Positions 58,938 to 64,000 of a stretch of DNA of 64,000 nucleotides are shown one piece after another. Source of the stretch: Pseudomonas fluvialis (GTDB taxonomy: Bacteria > Pseudomonadota > Gammaproteobacteria > Pseudomonadales > Pseudomonadaceae); NCBI RefSeq assembly GCF_002234375.1, contig NZ_NMQV01000024.1, positions 1-64,000 of the forward strand, in the 5' to 3' direction. The position numbers were made by a program, and so were the translations under genes. Position 1 is the first letter of the stretch. The number at the start of each line of letters is the position of its first letter. The notes beneath the pieces are model-generated. The model worked only from the letters and a program-made list of their open reading frames with translations, did not search any database and was not told where the DNA came from.

Positions 58938-60020
58938 GTGAAGCGAGCCCACAATTTCTGCGCCGGCCCAGCCGCGCTGCCTACCGCTGTACTGCAACGT
59001 GCCCAGGCCGAGATGCTTGACTGGCAGGGTAAGGGATTGTCGGTGATGGAAATGAGCCATCGCAGCGACGAGTATGTAGCCATTGCCGAGAAGGCCGAGC
59101 AGGATCTGCGCGACCTGCTGTGCATCCCCAACGACTACAAGGTGCTGTTCCTGCAGGGCGGGGCGAGCCAGCAGTTTGCCGAGATTCCGCTCAACCTGCT
59201 GCCCGAAGACGGCGTGGCCGACTATATCGAGACCGGTATCTGGTCGAAAAAGGCTATCGAAGAGGCGCAGCGCTACGGGCGAGTGAATGTCGCCGCGAGT
59301 GCCAAGGGCTATGACTACTTCGCCATTCCCGGACAGAACGAGTGGCAGCTGTCTAAAGACGCGGCCTACGTGCACTACGCCAGCAACGAGACCATTGGCG
59401 GCCTGCAGTTCGACTGGATTCCCGAGGTGGGCGACACCCCGCTGGTGGTCGACATGTCCTCGGACATCCTCTCCCGCGAGATCGACGTCTCCAAGTTCGG
59501 CCTGATCTACGCCGGCGCGCAGAAGAACATCGGCCCCAGCGGCCTGGTCGTCGCGATCATCCGTGAAGACCTGCTGGGTCGCGCCCGCAGCGTCTGCCCG
59601 ACCATGCTCAACTACAAGGTCGCCGCCGACAACGGCTCCATGTACAACACCCCGGCGACCTATTCCTGGTATCTCTCCGGCCTGGTCTTCGAGTGGCTGA
59701 AGGAGCAGGGTGGCGTTGCTGCGATGGAGAAGCGCAACAAGGCGAAGAAGGACCTGCTGTACAAGGCCATCGATGCCAGCGACTTCTACACCAACCCGAT
59801 CCAGCCGAGCGCCCGCTCGTGGATGAACGTACCGTTCCGCCTGGCCGATGAGAAGCTCGACAAGGCCTTCCTGGCCGGCGCCGAAGCGCGCGGCCTGCTC
59901 AACCTGAAAGGGCACCGCTCGGTAGGTGGTATGCGCGCCTCGATCTACAACGCGACCGGCCTGGATGCCGTCGAGGCGCTGGTGGCCTACATGGCCGAGT
60001 TCGAGAAGGAGCATGCCTGA
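58938..60020 (+). CDS. serC: Phosphoserine aminotransferase (GTG start)
   Basis: This 360-aa PLP enzyme acts in serine and pyridoxine synthesis. Seen: FCAGPAALP at the start, GGASQQFAEIPLNLL, DMSSDILSREID, and the PLP lysine in GAQKNIGPSG. GTG 58938 (VKRAHNFCAG) aligns with the family start; GAGAGAA lies upstream. Its stop overlaps the pheA start (TGATG), in the usual Pseudomonas order gyrA-serC-pheA. Confidence 0.95.
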   Translation: MKRAHNFCAGPAALPTAVLQRAQAEMLDWQGKGLSVMEMSHRSDEYVAIAEKAEQDLRDLLCIPNDYKVLFLQGGASQQFAEIPLNLLPEDGVADYIETGIWSKKAIEEAQRYGRVNVAASAKGYDYFAIPGQNEWQLSKDAAYVHYASNETIGGLQFDWIPEVGDTPLVVDMSSDILSREIDVSKFGLIYAGAQKNIGPSGLVVAIIREDLLGRARSVCPTMLNYKVAADNGSMYNTPATYSWYLSGLVFEWLKEQGGVAAMEKRNKAKKDLLYKAIDASDFYTNPIQPSARSWMNVPFRLADEKLDKAFLAGAEARGLLNLKGHRSVGGMRASIYNATGLDAVEALVAYMAEFEKEHA

Positions 60021-61117
60021 TGAGCGACGTTGATCAGCTCAAGGCGCTGCGGGTGCGTATCGACAGCCTCGACGAGAAGATCCTCGAGCTGATCAGTGAG
60101 CGCGCGCGCTGTGCCCAGGATGTGGCGCGGGTCAAGACGCAGGCGCTCAAGGAAGGCGAAAAGCCGGTGTTCTATCGTCCCGAGCGGGAAGCCTGGGTGC
60201 TCAAGCACATCATGGAACTGAACAAGGGGCCGCTGGACAACGAGGAAATGGCGCGTCTGTTCCGCGAGATCATGTCCTCCTGCCTGGCCCTGGAGCAGCC
60301 GCTGAAGATCGCCTACCTCGGCCCCGAGGGGACGTTCAGTCAGGCCGCAGCGCTCAAGCATTTCGGTCATGCGGTGGTCAGCCAGCCGATGGCAGCCATC
60401 GACGAAGTGTTCCGCGAAGTGGCCGCCGGGGCGGTCAATTTCGGTGTGGTGCCGGTGGAAAACTCCACCGAGGGCGCCATCAACCACACCCTGGACAGCT
60501 TCCTCGAGCATGACCTGGTGATTTGTGGCGAGGTGGAACTGCGCATCCACCATCACCTGCTGGTCGGCGATACCACCAAGACCGACAAGATCACCCGTAT
60601 CTATTCCCACGCACAGTCCCTGGCTCAGTGCCGCAAGTGGCTCGACGCGCATTATCCGAATGTCGAGCGGGTTGCCGTGGCCAGCAACGCCGATGCCGCC
60701 AAGCGCGTGAAGAGCGAATGGAACAGTGCGGCGATTGCCGGTGATATGGCTGCCGAGCTCTACGGTCTGAGCAAGTTGCAGGAGAAGATCGAAGATCGTC
60801 CGGACAACTCCACACGGTTTCTGATCATCGGCAACCAGGAAGTGCCACCAACCGGTGATGACAAGACGTCGATCATCGTTTCCATGAGCAACAAGCCGGG
60901 GGCTTTGCATGAGCTGCTGGTGCCGTTCCACAACAATGGCATCGACCTGACGCGCATCGAAACCCGCCCGTCACGCAGTGGCAAATGGACCTATGTGTTC
61001 TTCATCGACTTCGTCGGCCATCACCGTGATCCGCTGATTCGCGACGTGCTGGAGAAAATTGGCGAGGAAGCCGTGGCGCTCAAGGTACTGGGCTCTTATC
61101 CGAAAGCCGTTCTGTAA
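60020..61117 (+). CDS. pheA: Bifunctional chorismate mutase / prephenate dehydratase
   Basis: This 365-aa P-protein makes phenylpyruvate from chorismate. It has an N-terminal mutase helix (LRVRIDSLDEKILELISER), a dehydratase domain (YLGPEGTFSQAA, PVENSTEGAINHTLD, STRFLIIG) and a C-terminal ACT domain (SNKPGALHELL, IETRPSRSGKWTYVFF) for feedback by phenylalanine. It is translationally coupled to serC. Confidence 0.96.
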   Translation: MSDVDQLKALRVRIDSLDEKILELISERARCAQDVARVKTQALKEGEKPVFYRPEREAWVLKHIMELNKGPLDNEEMARLFREIMSSCLALEQPLKIAYLGPEGTFSQAAALKHFGHAVVSQPMAAIDEVFREVAAGAVNFGVVPVENSTEGAINHTLDSFLEHDLVICGEVELRIHHHLLVGDTTKTDKITRIYSHAQSLAQCRKWLDAHYPNVERVAVASNADAAKRVKSEWNSAAIAGDMAAELYGLSKLQEKIEDRPDNSTRFLIIGNQEVPPTGDDKTSIIVSMSNKPGALHELLVPFHNNGIDLTRIETRPSRSGKWTYVFFIDFVGHHRDPLIRDVLEKIGEEAVALKVLGSYPKAVL

Positions 61118-61245
61118 GCGCGGCCTAAAGGCTGAAGGCTAGACGACAAAAGCGGTACGGATGTGCCGATGAACTAGGGCGGGCTAGAGCGCTGATCGCT
61201 CAGCCTATAGCCCCCTGCGACTGGTGAAGCCAGTTGGAGCTGAAA

Positions 61246-62358
61246 ATGAGTTGCGATTTCCTCGCCCTGGCTGTGCCGGGGGTGCAAAAACTCTCCCCCT
61301 ATGTGCCTGGCAAGCCGGTGGATGAACTGGCCCGTGAGCTAAATCTCGACCCGGCCGGTATCGTCAAGCTGGCCAGTAACGAGAACCCACTGGGCCCCAG
61401 CCCCAAAGTGCTGGCCGCGGTGCAGGCCAGCTTGGCAGAGCTGACGCGCTACCCCGATGGCAGTGGGTTCGTGCTCAAGCAGGCGCTGGCTGAGCGTTGC
61501 CGGGTACGCCCGGAACAGGTCACGCTGGGCAACGGCTCCAATGATGTACTGGAGCTGGTAGCGCGTGCCTGGTTGGCGCCAGGGCGCAATGCGGTATTCA
61601 GTCAGTACGCCTTTGCCGTCTATCCGATTGCCACGCAGGCTGCCGGTGCCGAAGCACGCTGCGTGCCGGCGCGTGACTATGGTCATGATCTGCCGGCCAT
61701 GCTGGCGGCGATCGATGGCAATACCCGGGTGGTGTTCCTGGCCAATCCTAACAACCCGACCGGGACCTGGTTCTCGGCCGAGGCTTTGGAGGCATTCCTC
61801 GCCGCGGTGCCTGAGCACGTGCTGGTGGTGCTGGATGAGGCCTATATCGAATACGCCAGTGCCAGCGACCTGCCCGATGGCCTGGATTACCTGGCGCGCT
61901 ATGCCAACCTCATCGTTTCCCGCACTTTCTCCAAGGCCTACGGCCTGGCTGCCTTACGGGTCGGTTACGCGCTTTCTTCAGCGCAGGTGGCCGAAGTGCT
62001 CAACCGCGTACGCCAGCCGTTCAATGTCAACAGCCTGGCATTGGATGTGGCCTGCGCGGCCCTTGCTGATGAGCAGTACCTGGCTGCCAGTCGTGCACTC
62101 AACGATGCCGGCATGCAACAACTGGAAGCGGGTTTTAGCGCACTTGGCCTGCGCTGGATAAGCTCGCGGGGTAATTTCATTACCCTCGATCTGGGCCGCG
62201 ATGCGGCACCGATCAACCAGGCGCTGTTGCACAAGGGCGTGATCGTCAGGCCGTTGGCTGGTTATGGGTTGGCGAATTTCCTGCGTATTTCCATCGGCAC
62301 CCAGGCCGAGAATGCGCGCTTCCTGCAGGCGCTGGGCGAGGTGCTGCAGGGTGTCTGA
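61246..62358 (+). CDS. hisC: Histidinol-phosphate / aromatic aminotransferase HisC2
   Basis: This 370-aa PLP enzyme begins MSCDFLALAVPGVQKLSPYVPGKP, as in Pseudomonas HisC2, with VKLASNENPLGPSP, NPNNPTGTW and the PLP lysine in SRTFSKAYGLA. Between pheA and tyrA-aroA it probably transaminates phenylpyruvate or 4-hydroxyphenylpyruvate. ATG 61246 has GGAG 6 bases upstream; TTG 61234 is less likely. The 128-base gap after pheA has no clear signal. Confidence 0.92.
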   Translation: MSCDFLALAVPGVQKLSPYVPGKPVDELARELNLDPAGIVKLASNENPLGPSPKVLAAVQASLAELTRYPDGSGFVLKQALAERCRVRPEQVTLGNGSNDVLELVARAWLAPGRNAVFSQYAFAVYPIATQAAGAEARCVPARDYGHDLPAMLAAIDGNTRVVFLANPNNPTGTWFSAEALEAFLAAVPEHVLVVLDEAYIEYASASDLPDGLDYLARYANLIVSRTFSKAYGLAALRVGYALSSAQVAEVLNRVRQPFNVNSLALDVACAALADEQYLAASRALNDAGMQQLEAGFSALGLRWISSRGNFITLDLGRDAAPINQALLHKGVIVRPLAGYGLANFLRISIGTQAENARFLQALGEVLQGV

Positions 62359-64000
62359 TTCGCGTGCAATGCTTTCCTCGCGGCAATCCGGCCCGCCGCT
62401 GTTTGGCCGTCTGGTGGTGATCGGCCTGGGACTCATTGGTGGTTCCTTCGCCAAGGGGCTACGTGAGCGTGGGCTGTTCTTCGAAGTGGTGGGTGTCGAC
62501 CTGGATGCACAGTCCTGCCAGCTGGCCGTGCAGCAGGGCGTGGTCGACCGCTGCGAAAGCGACCTGGCCAAGGCCTGTCAGGGGGCGGACGTAATTCAGC
62601 TGGCTGTGCCTATCCTGGCGATGGAGAAACTGCTCGGACAACTAGCGCAGCTGGACCTCGGTGATGCGGTGCTGACCGATGTGGGCAGTGCCAAGGGCAG
62701 CGTGGTGCGTGCCGCGCGTCGTGTGCTGGAGGGGCGCCTGGCGCGCCTGGTGCCGGGACATCCGATTGCCGGTTCCGAACAGAGTGGGGTGGAGGCGGCC
62801 AAGGCCGATCTGTTTCGTCGCCACAAAGTGATCCTGACCCCGCTGGCGGAGACGGATGCTGCGGCGTTGGCGCGCATCGACCTGCTGTGGCGCGAGCTGG
62901 GTGCCGATGTCGAACACATGGATATCGAGCACCATGACCAGGTACTGGCAGCCACCAGTCATCTGCCGCACATGCTGGCCTTTACCCTGGTTGATTCGCT
63001 GGCCAAGCGCAGCGAAAACCTGGAGATCTTCCGCTATGCCGCGGGAGGCTTCCGAGACTTTACCCGTATTGCCGGCAGTGATCCGGTGATGTGGCACGAC
63101 ATCTTCATTGCCAACCGTGATGCCGTACTGCGCACCCTGGACGCTTTCCGTGATGACCTGGATGCTCTGCGCGAAGCCGTTGCCGAGGGTGATGGTCATC
63201 ACCTGCTCGGGGTGTTTACCCGTGCCCGGGTAGCCCGTGAACATTTCAGTAAAATCCTGGCCCGTCGGGCCTATGTGGACGCCATGCATAACAATGATCT
63301 GATCTTTCTTGCCCAGCCGGGTGGTAGCGTCAAGGGCCGTATCCGGGTTCCTGGCGACAAGTCCATCTCGCACCGTTCGATCATGCTCGGCTCGCTTGCC
63401 GAGGGGACTACCGAAGTCGAGGGTTTCCTCGAGGGTGAAGATGCCCTGGCTACCCTGCAGGCCTTTCGTGACATGGGGGTGGTTATCGAGGGGCCGCACC
63501 ATGGTCGGGTAACCATTCACGGCGTCGGCCTGCACGGTTTGCAAGCGCCACCTGGGCCGCTCTATCTGGGTAACTCGGGTACGTCGATGCGCCTGCTGGC
63601 CGGTTTGCTGGCCGCGCAGCCTTTTGATAGCACACTGACGGGGGATGCGTCGTTGTCCAAGCGCCCGATGAATCGTGTGGCTAAACCGCTGCGTGCCATG
63701 GGTGCAGTGATCGAGACCGGGCCGGAAGGTCGCCCGCCATTGACCATTCGTGGCGGCCAGCGTCTGACCGGCATGGACTACGAAATGCCCATGGCCAGTG
63801 CCCAGGTGAAATCCTGCCTGCTGCTGGCGGGCCTGTATGCCGCCGACAGCACCTCGGTCAGCGAGCCTGCACCAACCCGCGATCATACCGAGCGGATGCT
63901 GCGTGGTTTCGGCTATCCGGTGTCTGTCGAGGGCAACACGGCGCGCGTGGCTTCCGGTCACAAGTTGACGGCTTGCCATATCGAAGTGCCGGCGGATATT
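62351..64000 (+). CDS. tyrA-aroA: Fused prephenate dehydrogenase / EPSP synthase TyrA-AroA (3' part outside window)
   Basis: The open frame runs without a stop to the window end (550 codons). Codons 1-311 are a TyrA-type dehydrogenase (NAD motif GLGLIGGSFAKGL, HPIAGSEQSGVEAAKADLF). From codon 312 (63284, MHNNDLIFLAQPGG) the frame continues into 5-enolpyruvylshikimate-3-phosphate synthase (PGDKSISHRSIMLGSLAEG, GNSGTSMRLLAG, KRPM). This fusion is known in Pseudomonas. GTG 62351 overlaps the hisC stop; ATG 62369 is the alternative start. Confidence 0.93.
   Translation, partial: MSDSRAMLSSRQSGPPLFGRLVVIGLGLIGGSFAKGLRERGLFFEVVGVDLDAQSCQLAVQQGVVDRCESDLAKACQGADVIQLAVPILAMEKLLGQLAQLDLGDAVLTDVGSAKGSVVRAARRVLEGRLARLVPGHPIAGSEQSGVEAAKADLFRRHKVILTPLAETDAAALARIDLLWRELGADVEHMDIEHHDQVLAATSHLPHMLAFTLVDSLAKRSENLEIFRYAAGGFRDFTRIAGSDPVMWHDIFIANRDAVLRTLDAFRDDLDALREAVAEGDGHHLLGVFTRARVAREHFSKILARRAYVDAMHNNDLIFLAQPGGSVKGRIRVPGDKSISHRSIMLGSLAEGTTEVEGFLEGEDALATLQAFRDMGVVIEGPHHGRVTIHGVGLHGLQAPPGPLYLGNSGTSMRLLAGLLAAQPFDSTLTGDASLSKRPMNRVAKPLRAMGAVIETGPEGRPPLTIRGGQRLTGMDYEMPMASAQVKSCLLLAGLYAADSTSVSEPAPTRDHTERMLRGFGYPVSVEGNTARVASGHKLTACHIEVPADI

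Noticed and set aside
61234..61245. TTG as the hisC start
   Set aside because: ATG 61246 opens the family N-terminus and has GGAG at proper distance; TTG would put that site inside the gene.

Overview
The window is a Pseudomonas chromosome segment. The evidence is gene content and order: gacA-uvrC-pgsA followed by tRNA-Gly/Cys/Leu; gyrA-serC-pheA-hisC-tyrA/aroA with the fused tyrA-aroA gene; ubiG-mupP-yciK; and an nrdA with two ATP-cones. Base composition is high in G+C throughout. The closest blocks I recognise are those of the P. aeruginosa/P. mendocina/P. alcaligenes side of the genus, but I cannot name the species.

Bases 1-14,100 are a copper (heavy-metal) resistance island. A CopRS two-component system is read leftward. 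To its right come two cupredoxins, a DUF2933 membrane protein, a Cu(I) P1B-ATPase, a CopZ chaperone, the multicopper oxidase CopA, outer-membrane CopB, a His-rich cytochrome c and a DUF411/CopG protein. Two PtrA-like small periplasmic proteins sit behind near-identical promoters that carry a CopR-box-like motif; a third copy lies before copA, and a MerR/CueR-type operator lies before copZ. Embedded on the opposite strand is a bufferin-type (gig) RiPP operon: a six-cysteine secreted precursor (bufA), a DUF692/MNIO enzyme (bufB) and a DUF2063 partner (bufC). At 14.2-15.3 kb the island ends in a broken gene, a small membrane-protein gene, a Tn3-type resolvase and a res-like dyad with no transposase, which I read as a transposon remnant.

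Bases 15.6-29.5 kb carry a CAP-domain protein, a lipoprotein-type ecotin, a GNAT enzyme, an FmdB-like protein, nrdB and nrdA (with NrdR boxes and DnaA boxes upstream), an RstAB-like two-component system, a phosphopantetheinyl transferase, and a CpxR-CpxP-CpxA envelope-stress cluster with a CpxR box. Bases 29.6-38.7 kb hold the conserved block PHP phosphatase - YciO - scpA - scpB - rluB, then DUF6316, an EamA transporter, DUF2059, BolA, a DsbA-like protein and an ABC exporter. Bases 39.2-45.8 kb hold a thiolase/FadB-type beta-oxidation pair, YheU, an atypical CsoR-family regulator with a DUF3365 haem protein, and mnmC.

Bases 46-64 kb are core genome: gacA, uvrC, pgsA, three tRNAs, a diguanylate cyclase, yciK, mupP, ubiG, a methylthioadenosine-deaminase-type amidohydrolase divergent from mtnA, then gyrA, serC, pheA, hisC and the 5' part of tyrA-aroA, which runs off the right edge. 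GyrA has Ile at position 83, the classical fluoroquinolone-resistance substitution. The most interesting elements are the bufferin operon inside a CopR-controlled island, the GyrA allele, the NrdR/DnaA control region, the ligand-poor CsoR homologue, and a possible small RNA at about 25.99-26.10 kb.
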